A stretch of DNA of 64,000 bases from Macrothele yani (taxonomy: Eukaryota; Arthropoda; Arachnida; Araneae; Macrothelidae). Below, one piece after another: positions 53,623 to 64,000 of the stretch. The notes beneath the pieces were generated by a model. The model was not told the DNA's origin, searched no databases, and was given only the letters and a program-made list of their open reading frames with translations. Position numbers and translations under genes: made by a program. The stretch is taken from positions 135,119,240 to 135,183,239 of the forward strand of contig CM077013.1 in the NCBI GenBank assembly GCA_039090855.1, in the 5' to 3' direction. Position 1 is the stretch's first letter. Each line of letters begins with the position of its first letter.

Positions 53623-56600
53623 GTGATGCGTAACATCACAGCCTCTCCTTGACAAATGTCAACCCCGCCTTCTCGTGGTACATCCTGTTCCCACTAAAGG
53701 GGCTCTGACGACCGCCAATAGCGGTATAACTATACCATCGGGATTAGAGGAAATGCTATCACACACTCACCAACCCGCTTGGCCAGCGTGGTGAGTTATG
53801 GCCAAACCCCTCCAAAATGACTCCACAACTTAAATCTTGGCCCTCAGTCTCCGGCAGTACCTGGCCAAGGCAGGTACATGTACCTGGCCAAGGCAGCGGC
53901 CAGTGCGACATGAAGGCAGAGGGTGCTAAGAATCCCCGGAGGACCGGACTAGGCTGCCATCTGATGCTGACCTTGGCGACGTATAACGGACGCTCCCTAT
54001 CTAATGATTCAAGGCTTCTTGAATTGGAAGAGGAACTACAAAGGATCAAGTGGGACATCGTCGGGCTAAGTGAAATAAGGAGAAAAGGAGAAGATCTCAT
54101 TGAACTGAAAAGTGGACATCTCTTCTACTACCGTGGGACAGATACTGGCAGAACTAGTGGTGTTGGATTTATAATAAACAAGAAACTGAAGGATAAAGTT
54201 GTAGAAGTTGAAAGTTCCTCTGACAGAGCTGCACGACTCGTTATCCAACTCTCGAGAAGATACCAGGCTCAGATTATTCAAACTTATGCACCCACCACAA
54301 GTCATGCTGAAGAAGAAATTGAAGAATTTAATGAGGAAATTCGTGATCTAAATAATAAAGGTAAGCAGCCCTTTAAGATAATTATGGGAGATTTCAATGC
54401 AAAAATAGGGCAACGGCAACAGAATGAAACTTCAGTAGGTAAATTCGGTCACGGCAACAGAAACCAGCGTGGAAATACTCTCGTAGAGTTTGCAGAGGCA
54501 GAAGGGTTTTTCATCTTGAACTCCTTTTTCAAGAAAAAGCCACACAGGAAATGGACATGGAGACATCCAAATGGGACGACAAGTGAAATTGATTTTATTA
54601 TGTGTAACAAAAAATTCGTCATAGAAGACTGCAGTGTGCTAAACAAGTTCAACACAGGCAGTGACCATAGATTGGTGAGATGTAAGATGCACCTCAACAC
54701 TAAACTCGAACGTAGCAAGCTCATAAGACAAACAAAATGTATTGACATAACCAACCTTAAAGAACACCATAATACCTTCAAACTGGAACTGAAGAACAGA
54801 TTCTCTGCTTCAGAAGGCCTAACATCGGAAGAAGTGGATATTTCTGAAGTTAACAGAAAAGTAACCAAAGCTCTTATGGAAACGGCAACAAAATTAGCTG
54901 GGTCTAAGAACAAATTGCATGTGAACAAATTATCAGGAAAAACCAAAATGTTGATGCAAAAAAGAAGAGTGATGAGGACAACTAAAGAAGATGTGACTTC
55001 CAAAGTGGAATATATAGAGCTATGCAAGACAGTACGAAAAAGTATCACTGAAGATGTAAGGAAATTCAACTGTGAACTAGTAAGGAAAGCAATTGAAAAC
55101 AACCAAAGCCTAAAGATAGCAAAGGGACATCTCAGTAAGGGGAAAAAACAGATTATGGCACTGAGAAAAGAAGATGGTTCTGTAACAAGAAATAGAGGCG
55201 AAATTATGACAAGAGTGAAAGATTTCTACTCCAAATTATATGAAAGGGATGATACATGTACTCCAGACATCATGAAAGGTACCAGTACCAGAGTTCTTCC
55301 AGTCCTTCCAGCAGAAGTTGCACATGCAATCAAGAACATGAAGCGGGGAAAAGCTCCAGGAGAAGATGGAATTACTGTAGACATCATACAAGAAGCAAGT
55401 GGAGAAATCGAAACAGTACTCGCCCAAATTTTCACTCGATGTCTTAATGAAAGGAAAATTCCTGAGGATTGGAACAACGCTACAATGATCTTGCTACATA
55501 AAAAAGGTGACATTGAGGATCTCAGGAACTACAGACCTATCAGCCTCCTATCAGTGGTTTATAAAATCTTCACTAAAGTTCTTTCACACCGCTTGAAGGT
55601 GACACTGGACATGGCTCAACCGAGAGAACAAGCTGGATTCAGGAGTGGCTACAGCACAATAGATCATATCCACGTACTGAGAGAACTAATTGAAAGAGCG
55701 AGGGAATATGAACTTCCATTGTGCATGGCTTTTATCGATTATGAAAAAGCCTTTGATTCGGTGAAACCATCAGCAGTTACAATGACTTTGAAATCCTGCG
55801 GTATTGATGATGCATACATTAATATTATTAATAACATCTATGAAAATGCAAGTGCAAAGATTCGGCTGTTTGAAAATACAACAAACATAAAAATTGGAAA
55901 AGGAGTGAGACAAGGTGACACCATATCTCCGAAGCTCTTTAATGCCACATTGGAAAATGTCTTTCAATCACTGAACTGGGAAAACAAAGGGATAAAGATT
56001 AATGGAGATTATCTAACCCACCTTCGTTTTGCTGATGACAGTCATTTTTGCAACTACCCCATCAGAGCTACAGAGTATGATCCAGGAACTTGCTGACAAG
56101 AGTAAAGAAGTGGGATTAAAAATGAACTTTCAGAAGAGAAAAGTGATGTACAATGCTTTTACAAGAAATGAAGATTTATCGATTGATGGAGAAAAGCTGG
56201 AGATAACAGACACGTACGTTTATCTTGGACAGCAGATATCAAGTGAGGGTCACATTGGTGAAGAAATTAATCGGCGTACAAAACTTGCCTGGAGAGCTTT
56301 TGGAAGAAACAGCATAATTTTCAAGAGCAATATGCCATTATGTCTTAAAAGAAAAGTGTTTGATCAATGCATCCTTCCAGTGCTTACGTATGGTGCAGAG
56401 ACGTGGACCTTAGCTAAAAGAGACATACAAAGGCTGCAGACAACTCAAAGCAGCATGGAGAGGTGCATGCTTGGTGTAACCAGGAGAGATAATAAGAGGA
56501 GCACGTGGATCCGAAAAATGACAAGAGTGGAAGACATCATGATCAGAGTTAAATCCCTGAAATGGCAATGGGCTGGACATACTGCCAGAAGAACAGACCA

Positions 56601-56810
56601 TCGATGGACAGCCGAAATTTTAGATTGGATTCCAAGGGACAGGAAAAGACCCAGAAGAAGACCACATGGAAGATGGGTGGATGAAATTCGAAAGTATGCG
56701 GGAGTGACATGGAGGAGACTGGCACAAGACAGACCGTTGTGGAGGAAACTTGGGGAGACCTTCGTCCAGCAGTGGATTGATAATGGTTGACATGATGATG
56801 ATGATGATGA
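53623..56810 (+). mobile_element. RTE-clade LINE, copy B, near full length
   Basis: Includes the 5' end shared with copy C (GGTGATGCGTA...), a leader of about 190 bp, the coding region and a (GATGAT)n tail at 56793-56810. It is probably full length. Confidence 0.93.
53817..56790 (+). pseudogene. RTE endonuclease-reverse transcriptase, 2-nt deletion
   Basis: Closely matches the intact protein of copy A. The start at 53817 reads MTPQLKSWP. A short duplication (TACCTGGCCAAGGCAG twice, about 53861-53897) adds residues near the N-terminus. The frame runs through the endonuclease and most of the reverse transcriptase. Two nt are then missing directly after the FADD codons (56033-56042), which shifts translation to an early stop at 56096. 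The rest (56029-56790) is otherwise intact to FVQQWIDNG. Confidence 0.93.
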
Positions 56811-56814
56811 CATA

Positions 56815-57184
56815 CTAACAAATAACTGCGTCAATAAATATAACCTCGTATTACTTCATTTTAGACATAGATTTCAAGAGAAATTGTTTAATAAGTGTGT
56901 AAAGTGACACAAATAATTAGTACAACAAAGTCACAGATCACAAGTAATTTAATTATGCATGAAGTATCTTTGTGCGTGTTTTGACATTAACTATATTTGT
57001 GCCAATCTCATAAATAATATATTGTCGCTTCATCACTATATTTGTCATAAAATTGTGCGGCCCATTTGCCCAGCATGTGACAACGAGTATATCTATTATC
57101 CCAGATGTGCCATCGAATAATATACTTCCAAATGATTCTATGAATAAATGAGTATGTATGAAGTACACGTATGCCAGATTTGAA
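56815..57184. other. spacer between inverted RTE copies
   Basis: AT-rich DNA without gene or named repeat. Confidence 0.5.
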
Positions 57185-57540
57185 ATCGAGCCGAGGATGG
57201 CTTAGTGGTTAGAGATTCAGACTACTGATGGAGGGACCCCAAGTTCAAACCTAGCCTGATAGGCTTGAACCTGGGGGATCTACGTGGTGGTGTGAATTTC
57301 TAACAATCAATGAATATCCGCCTTGCATCTGACGAGCACGTTAAGTGACGGCCCCCCAGGCAGGAATACCCCGGTTACGTATAAAGGTTCATTCCTAACC
57401 CCCCTCCCCCTAATTCTCTCTGCCTTCTTAGTGCAAAATCGTACGCTTGTATGGTGGCGCCATCTAGTGTGCTCTCACTTACAAACTATTTAGTTTCTGT
57501 GCCCTGCCCGAAAAGGGCACAAAAACAATGAAATTCGAGC
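57185..57540 (+). mobile_element. SINE-4, tRNA-like head
   Basis: A tRNA-like start GGATGGCTTAGTGGTTAGAG with B-box-like AAGTTCAAACC. It is followed by a body with GAGCACGTTAAGTGACGG, similar to the core of SINE-3. No TSD was seen. Confidence 0.6.
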
Positions 57541-57566
57541 ACATATATTTGAAATATATTTCAAAT

Positions 57567-60500
57567 ATCATCATTGTCAACCACTATCAATCCACTGCTG
57601 GACGAAGGTCTCCCCAAGTTTCCTCCACAACGGTCTGCTCCATGTCACTCCCGCATACTTTCGAATTTCATCCTCCCATCTCCCATGTGGTCTTCTGAGT
57701 CTTTCCCTGTCCCTTGGAATCTAATCTAAAATTTCGGCTGTCCATCGATGGTCTGTCCTCCTGGCAGTATGTCCAGCTCATTGCCATTTCAGGGATTTAA
57801 CTCTGATCATGATGTCTTCCACTCTTGCCATTTTTCGGATCCACGAGTTCCTCTTCTTATCTCTCCAGGTTACACCAAGCATGCACCTCTCCATGCTACT
57901 TTGAGTTGTCTGCAGCCTTTGTATGTCTCTTTTACTTAAGGTTCACTTCTCTGCACCATACGTAAGCACTGGAAGGATGCATTGATCAAACACTTTTCTT
58001 TTAAGACATAATGGCATATTGCTCTTGAAAATTATGCTGTTCCTTCCAAAAACTCTCCAGGCAAGTTTTGTACGCCGATTAATTTCTTCATCAATGTGAC
58101 CCTCACTTGATATCTGCTGTCCAAGATAAACGTACGTGTCTGTTATCTCCAGCTTTTCTCTATCAATCGATAAATCTCCATTTCTTGTAAAAGCATTGAA
58201 CATCACTTTTGTCTTCTGAAAGTTCACTTAAATCCCACTTCTTTATTCTTGTCAGCAAGTTCCTGGATCATACTCTGCAGCTCTGATGGGGTAGTTGCAA
58301 AAATGACTACGTCATCAGCAAAACGAAGATGGGTTTGATAATCTCCATTAATCTTTATCCCTTTGTTTTCCCAGTTCAGTGATTGAAAGACATTTTCCAA
58401 TGTGGCATTAAAGAGCTTCGGAGATATGGTGTCACTTTGTCTCATTCCCTTTCCAATTTCTATGTGTGTTGTATTTTCAAACAGCCGAATCTTTGCAATT
58501 GCATTTTCATAGATTTTATTAATAATATTAATGTATGCATCTTTAATACCGCAGGATTTCAGAGCCATTTTAACTGCTGATGGTTTCACCGAATCAAAGG
58601 CTTTTTCATAATCGGTAAAAGCCATGCACAATGGAAGTTCATGTTTTCTCGCTCTTTCAATTAGTTCTCTCAGTACGTGGATATGATTATTGTACTGTAG
58701 CCACTCCTGAATCCAGCTTGTTCTCTCGGTTGAGCCATGTCCAGTGTTACCTTCAAACGGTGTGAAAGAACTTTAGTGAAGATTTTATAAACCACTGATA
58801 AGAGGCTGATAGGTCTGTAGTTCATGAGATCCTCAATGTCACCTTTTTTATGTAGCAGGATAATTGTAGCGTTGTTCCAATCCTCAGGAATCTTCCCTTC
58901 ATTAAGGCATAGAGTGAAAATTTGGGCGAGTACTGTTCCGATTTCTCCACTTCCTTCTTGTATGATGTCTACAATAATTCCATCTTCTCCTGGAGCTTTT
59001 CCCCGCTTCATGTTCTTGATTGCATGTGCAACTTCTGCTGGGAGGACTGGAAGAACCCTGATACTTGTACCTTTCATGATGTCTGGAGTACATGTATCAT
59101 CCCTTTCATATAATTTGGAGTATAAATCTTTCATTCTTGTCAAGATTTCGCCTCTATTTCTTGTTACAGAACCATCTTCTTTTCTCAGTGCCATAATCTG
59201 TTTTCTTCCCTTACTGAGATGTCCCTTTGCTATTTTTAAGCTTTGGTTGTTTTCAATTGCTTTCGTCACTAGTTCACAGTTTAATTTCTTAACGTCTTCA
59301 GTGATATTTTTTCCTACTGTCTTGCATAGCTCTATATATTCCACTTTGGAAGTCACATCTTCTTTAGTTGTTCTCGTCTCTCTTCTTTTTTGCATCAACA
59401 TTTTGGTTTTTCCTGATAATTTGTTCACATGCAACTTGTTCTTAGACCCAGCTAATTTTGTTGCTGTTTCTATAAGAGCTTTGGTTACTTTTCTGTTAAC
59501 TTCAGAAACATCCACTTCTTCCGATGTTAGGCCTTCTAAAGCAGAGAATCTGTTCTTCAGTTCAAACTTGAAGGTATTAGGGTGTTTTTTTTAAGGTTGG
59601 TTATGTAAATACATTTTGTTTGTTTTATGAGCTTGCCACGTTCGAGTTTAGTGTTGAGGTGCATTTTACATCTCACCAATCTATGGTCACTACCTGTTTT
59701 GAACTTGTTTAGCAACACTGGAGTTTTCTGTAACGAATTTTTTGTTACACATAATAAAATCAATTTCACTTGTCATCCCATTTGGATGTCTCCATGTCCA
59801 TTTCCCGTGTGGCTTTTTCTTGAAAAAGGAGTTCAAGATGAAAAACCCTTCTGCCTCTGCAAACTCAACGAGAGTATTTCCACGCTGGTTTCTGTTGCCG
59901 TGATCAAATTTACCTACTGAAGTTTCATTCTGTTGCCGTTGCCCTATTTTTGCATTGAAATCTCCCATAATTATCTTCAAGTGCTGCTTACCTTTATTAT
60001 TTAGATGACGAATTTCCTCATAAAATTCAATTTCTTCTTCAGGATGACTTGTGGTGGGTGCAAAAGTTTGAATAATCTGAGCCTGGTATCTTCTCGAGAG
60101 TTGGATAACGAGTCGTGCAGCTCAGTCAGAGGAACTTTCAACTTCTACAACTTTATCCTTCAGTTTCTTGTTTATTATAAATCCAACACCACTAGTTCTG
60201 CCAGTATCTGTCCCACGGTAGTAGAAGAGATGTCCACTTTTCAGTTCAATGAGATCTTCTACTTTTCTCCTTATTTCACTTAGCCCGACGATGTCCCACT
60301 TGATCCTTTGTAGTTCCTCTTCCAATTCAAAAAGCCTTGAATCAGAAGATAGGGAGCGTCCATTATACGTAGCCAACGTCAGCATCAGATGGCAGCCTAG
60401 TCCGGTCCTCCGGGGATTCTTAGCACCCTCTGCCTTCATGTCGCACTGGCCGCTGCCTTGGCCAGGTACATTCCAGCTGCCGGAGACTGAGGGCCAAGAT

Positions 60501-60712
60501 TTAAGTTGTGGAGTCATTTTGGAGGGGTTTGGCCATAATTCACCACGCTGACCAAGCGGGTTGGTGAGTGTGGCATAGCATTTCCTCTAATCTCGATGGT
60601 ATAGTTATACCGCTATTGGCGGTCGTCAGAGCCCCTTTAGTGGGAACAGGATGCCCCACGAGAAGGTGGGGTTGACATTTGTCAAGGAGACGCTGTGATG
60701 CTACGCATCACC
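57567..60712 (-). mobile_element. RTE-clade LINE, copy C, near full length
   Basis: A minus-strand copy with both ends: the (ATG)n tail side at 57567 and the 5' terminus GGTGATGCGTAGCATCAC at 60712. It lies opposite copy B across 757 bp. Confidence 0.92.
57595..60517 (-). pseudogene. RTE endonuclease-reverse transcriptase, decayed
   Basis: The same protein as copy A in at least six frame pieces. 60517-60122 is the N-terminus, ending in TGA after VESSSD. 59980-59690 has GDFNAKIGQ. 59515-58670 has the fingers and NYRPISLLS. 58631-58224 has AFTDYEKAFDS and FADD. 58227-57943 is the thumb. The C-terminal codons near 57640 have a deletion. Confidence 0.92.
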
Positions 60713-60719
60713 GCGCGTA

Positions 60720-61120
60720 CTCAAAAATTAGAAATTCCAGATATACTCAACTGATTCCCTGTATGTACTCAAAAATGGGTAAGTGTCTTTTCCCAAAATA
60801 AGACAAGTACTCGGAGCTATTATAAGCCCAAAATGTACTCAAAAACGAGTACATTTTGCTTATTTCTAAGTACCAAATTTTAACAGTGTAAGAAATGAAT
60901 TGTGGAAAGGTTTCTGAAAATTGAGAATTTTTCTGGGGTACGAAAAATTCGTGAAATTCAAAGTTTTTTGCCCGTCCTTTCGCGGAAAAGTATCAGAAAT
61001 ATGCTTCGTTAATTCACGAAGTAAATCGTGGAAAGTGGCTCTTGAATTTCAGAAAAATTAAATTTTTTTACAGTGTACATCAGTATAAACATTTCGAATT
61101 TAGTGGCCGGTGCGTGTGTA
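60720..61120. other. no gene recognised
   Basis: Repeated GTACTCAAAAA-type words (60716-60850) and a fragment GGAAAGGTTTCTGAAAATT (60904 on). The latter resembles 53425 on, left of copy B. Confidence 0.45.
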
Positions 61121-61124
61121 TTTT

Positions 61125-61315
61125 TCACGACGTGGTCTTTTGGGTCTTTCTTGTCCGTCGGTATCCAATCTGGTATTTCAGTTGCCAAAAGGTGGTCAGT
61201 TCTTCCAGCATGTACGTAGCTCGTTGCCACTTGAGAGTCTGATCACGATGTGATCGGCTTTTGTCATTCCTCTGATCCACGAGTTTCTTTTTCCTATTTT
61301 TCTTGGTTACAACAC
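61125..61315 (-). mobile_element. RTE C-terminal fragment, old
   Basis: Minus-strand codons read LATEIPDWIPTDKKDPKDHV, similar to the RTE segment TAEILDWIPRDRKRP. No tail remains. Confidence 0.75.
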
Positions 61316-61319
61316 AGAT

Positions 61320-62330
61320 TTTCTTAAAGGTGCCATTACAAAAAAAGAAATGTGTGTCAGTCGTAAGCCACTGCAATGGCTGTGTCACAGTGCTGTGTTA
61401 ATTTGTTCTTTAATCACCGAAATATGTGATAATCAGAAGATTGCAAGGTTCCTTGAGCACTGTACACATCAATAGAGAAGTAGTGGGTAATTCAACAGAA
61501 GAGATTTGGTGTCCGATAAAATTCTTTATTTTTCGAGATTTTGCTTAATTAATATTACTCCGGGTCACCGTGTGATTACATTCAATCCATGTCCTAACCC
61601 CTCGCTACTTTCATTCTTTTTTCCTCGGGCGCGGAGACTACGCACCCCTTCTCCAATTCTACTCCTTCTGAAAATCTCAACGACCTCCCTCTACTTCTCT
61701 TAGTCGTATTCGCCCCAAAGACATGTCATAATCCTTCCTTCCGAAGATCCGTTCTCCTCATTGCTTCCCGTAACTATTTCTCAAACACGCGCCTCAAACC
61801 ACCGTCCGAAAACCTTCTCTTCCCATACGTCTCAATCTCCTCTGCCTAATGCCCTCACCCCGAAGAACGGAAGTCCTGCTTAATCAGTCGCTTTAAAACT
61901 CTAAAAAAAAAAAGCCTTCTATTGTAGCTATCTACACGCGAATGTCTTGTGTGTTGTCCATCTCCAGGAAGTCAGCCGATAAACTTATCGTTTCCGGTGA
62001 CTCACTGCTCTACCAAATAGAACCCAAACATTATATACTTAAGAAGTTTCCCACGATTACTTTTCAAGCATTCTAAAACTGCAAGGGTTCTTAATTATTT
62101 ACATATTCATTAAAATTCAATAATTAAAAGATATTTACATGACATTACATTTCATAAAATAAATATTCCCGTTCCATTACGTTATTAGTAAGAGCTTATT
62201 TGCAATTACCACTATTACAGGTTAGAGGCGTCAATTTCTGACTAGAAGCCCGAGCTGGGCCCAGGTTCAAAGTCCGGATGACGTGTTGGTGGTGTGTCTT
62301 ATTGCACTAGCTGCGTCCCTTCCCTAGTAC
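61320..62330. other. no gene recognised
   Basis: Mixed-composition DNA. Short frames carry no domain. Confidence 0.5.
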
Positions 62331-62338
62331 AAGTGGCT

Positions 62339-63077
62339 AGAGGTCTGCACGGGCCGAGCAGACCTTTAAGGCACTTGTACTACAGCGGACCGGGTCGGGC
62401 TTTCTTAGTTTAGAAAACAAAGCAACGCAACCGGCAAGGCTTTTCCCCCAGACACTTACGGCCAGGCCAAGTCGACTCATTCTTTTCATCGTAAAGGTAA
62501 ATAAAGAAAAAAGTCGTGTTTTCCGATTTCCTGGTTGTTTAATTGCTTTGCTGAGCTTTGCTTACTACCGTGGCATAGCCCAGGACTTAATCACAGATAT
62601 GAGGAGAGTCACTCAGTGTTTTTACCATCTGTAGGTATTAAGATGGTAAAACACCACTTTGGGGCTTGTTGACAACAAAAAGATTCGACCCCGAGCGAAA
62701 GTGTAGGGATTAGTGAATGTGTTTTTATGAGAGAGTGGGACGACATCGATTGCTTCTATCCCTAATCTGTACAGGGATTGCCTTTTGTAGCGCTTAGTCT
62801 GTCTGTCTCTCAAGGTTATATTCTTTGATAACTGCCAAAGTTTTGTTAATATTTTAGGCTTACATTCAACTAAATATTTTCAGCAATATCTCATTTCATT
62901 ATTTTTCATAATTTAATAAAAAAAATAAAAAATAAAAAGGCAAAATAATACAAGATGGCGCATCACGTGCCGGGCCTAAATAATAGCTGCAATTGACGGG
63001 CCCGAGTTGGGCCTTAAAACGCACTGGCTTCGGCCGGTCTTGGCTGAGATCACGAAATAAGGTCCATGCAGACCTCT
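62339..63077. mobile_element. hAT-like non-autonomous element 3
   Basis: Inverted ends AGAGGTCTGCACGGGCC and AGAGGTCTGCATGGACC. An 8-bp near-duplicate flanks it: AAGTGGCT at 62331-62338 and AAGTGACT at 63078-63085. GC-rich CGGGCC/GGGCCCG words lie next to the ends, as in the other two elements. It encodes nothing. Confidence 0.75.
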
Positions 63078-63085
63078 AAGTGACT

Positions 63086-64000
63086 AAATCAGAAACAGGC
63101 GACCTCTTATAGCCCTTAGTTTTGCTCGTGGCGGTCTCACGCACACACTCTCTCTGTCCTTCAATAAGCACCTCGGGCGTAAACGCTGAGTACTAAAAGT
63201 CAGCTTTCAGCACTTGGTCAACGAATTTCTCGCGCACCAATATACAATCAATGTTATTGATACTACTATATCATCTGTCTTATTGATACATGATATAGTA
63301 GGAGTATGTTTAGAGGAATACTGAAATCTGTCAATTTCAGTATTCCTCTAAACATTCGCTAGTGTCACCAGAGAAATGATAAACTCTGTACACATATTTC
63401 GCAACGAATCAGGAACAAAAGAAAAGGCGGTTTGCAGTGCACCCGATGTTGAGCGATTCTGTGATATGTTACATTCTGCGTCTTGTTACCCAAAGGAAGA
63501 GAGATAATGTAAAAATGTGGTAACGGTGAAATATTTATTGGAATATAAATCTTGTAATGGTTTATGCTAACTAACAAAATGCTCGTTATAGAGAAGAGTC
63601 CGTTGCAAAATTAATCTCTTTCAGAAGTGGCGTTCTGGTTGCAAATAATGTATTATTGTTCCCGAAAACTGTTTATTAAAGGTAGAAAGTTGCGATGAAA
63701 TGTTGTCACAGAAAAAACTATTGGACGCAAAAAGAATTTAGTCCTACTATCAGAACAGCTGTCGTCGCAAGTAGGAATTTATATTCACGCCCGATACAGG
63801 AATAACTGTGCATCGTTAAAAGGAAAATATGTACGTAAATATCTGTTAAGGTGAGTGGCATTTGATACAAAAGAAAAAAAAAACATTTTTATAACAAAGA
63901 TTCAGCTTCTACTTATTTATTGTTGTTTCGGGGCTTAACCACCATGAACAACTGGAAGCGCTAAAGCATTAGCACGTCCATAATTTATCCCCATGGGTTG
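63086..64000. other. no gene; two hairpins; SINE-like edge
   Basis: Holds the hairpins at 63261-63355. The last 90 bp (GGGCTTAACCACCATGAACAACTGG-type words, from 63930) resemble a very diverged SINE-1 tail that runs off the window. Confidence 0.45.
63261..63355. repeat. two adjacent perfect hairpins
   Basis: The first has arms of 12 bp (63263-63274 / 63290-63301). The second has arms of 22 bp (63306-63327 / 63334-63355) with a 6-nt spacer. Confidence 0.95.

Overview
The window is transposon-dense metazoan DNA. It has no operons, ribosome binding sites or prokaryotic genes. What is present is Tc1/mariner, pogo, hAT-like and Mutator-like DNA transposons, three or more non-LTR retrotransposon lineages, several tRNA-derived SINE families with target-site duplications (TSDs), and one short spliced host exon. 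This mix suggests an arthropod. A chelicerate is a reasonable guess but nothing here proves it. The only credible host coding sequence is a 149-bp PDZ-domain exon on the minus strand (28050-28198) with proper splice signals, so much of the window may be intron or flank of that gene.

Layout. 0-2.5 kb: a mariner copy beside a pogo/Tigger remnant. 4.0-7.1 kb: an RTE-clade LINE with an intact 984-residue reading frame (minus strand). 7.4-8.6 kb: an hAT-like element with GC-rich ends. 10.5-11.4 kb: a 48-bp minisatellite of about 19 units that joins directly to a SINE fragment. 12-14.5 kb: SINEs and a second hAT-like element. 17.3-18.6 kb: a mauritiana-type mariner carrying a palindromic insertion. 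19.2-23.1 kb: a nearly intact Tc1, a pogo-like element with a nested foldback MITE, and a second Tc1. 23.9-25.1 kb: a third mariner. 25.5-27.7 kb: a Mutator-like remnant with a 9-bp TSD, itself split by a Tc1. 28.0-30.7 kb: the PDZ exon, another Tc1 and a diverged tandem duplication. 31-34 kb: LINE fragments of RTE and CR1-like type. 34-41 kb: four broken Tc1 copies, a mariner split by two SINEs, and more SINEs. 41.8-50.35 kb: a 7.4-kb full-length Tx1-clade LINE inserted in a Tc1 copy with a 10-bp TSD. 51-52.2 kb: a SINE nested in another SINE. 53.6-60.7 kb: two RTE copies in opposite orientation, forming an inverted repeat with arms of about 3.1 kb. 62.3-63.1 kb: a third hAT-like element, followed by two adjacent perfect hairpins.

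The elements interact mainly by nesting, and the nesting gives relative ages. SINEs lie inside mariner, next to Tc1, and inside another SINE. Tc1 lies inside Mutator-like DNA, and the Tx1 LINE lies inside Tc1. Most transposases are broken by stops and frameshifts. The best preserved frames are RTE copy A, the Tx1 ORF1 and RT region, and the Tc1 copies at 19.2 and 25.8 kb. A recurring oddity is a set of short-spacer, nearly perfect inverted repeats, several of them inside or at the ends of transposons, which look like template-switch (snap-back) scars. No CRISPR array, operon, confident canonical tRNA gene or rRNA was seen.
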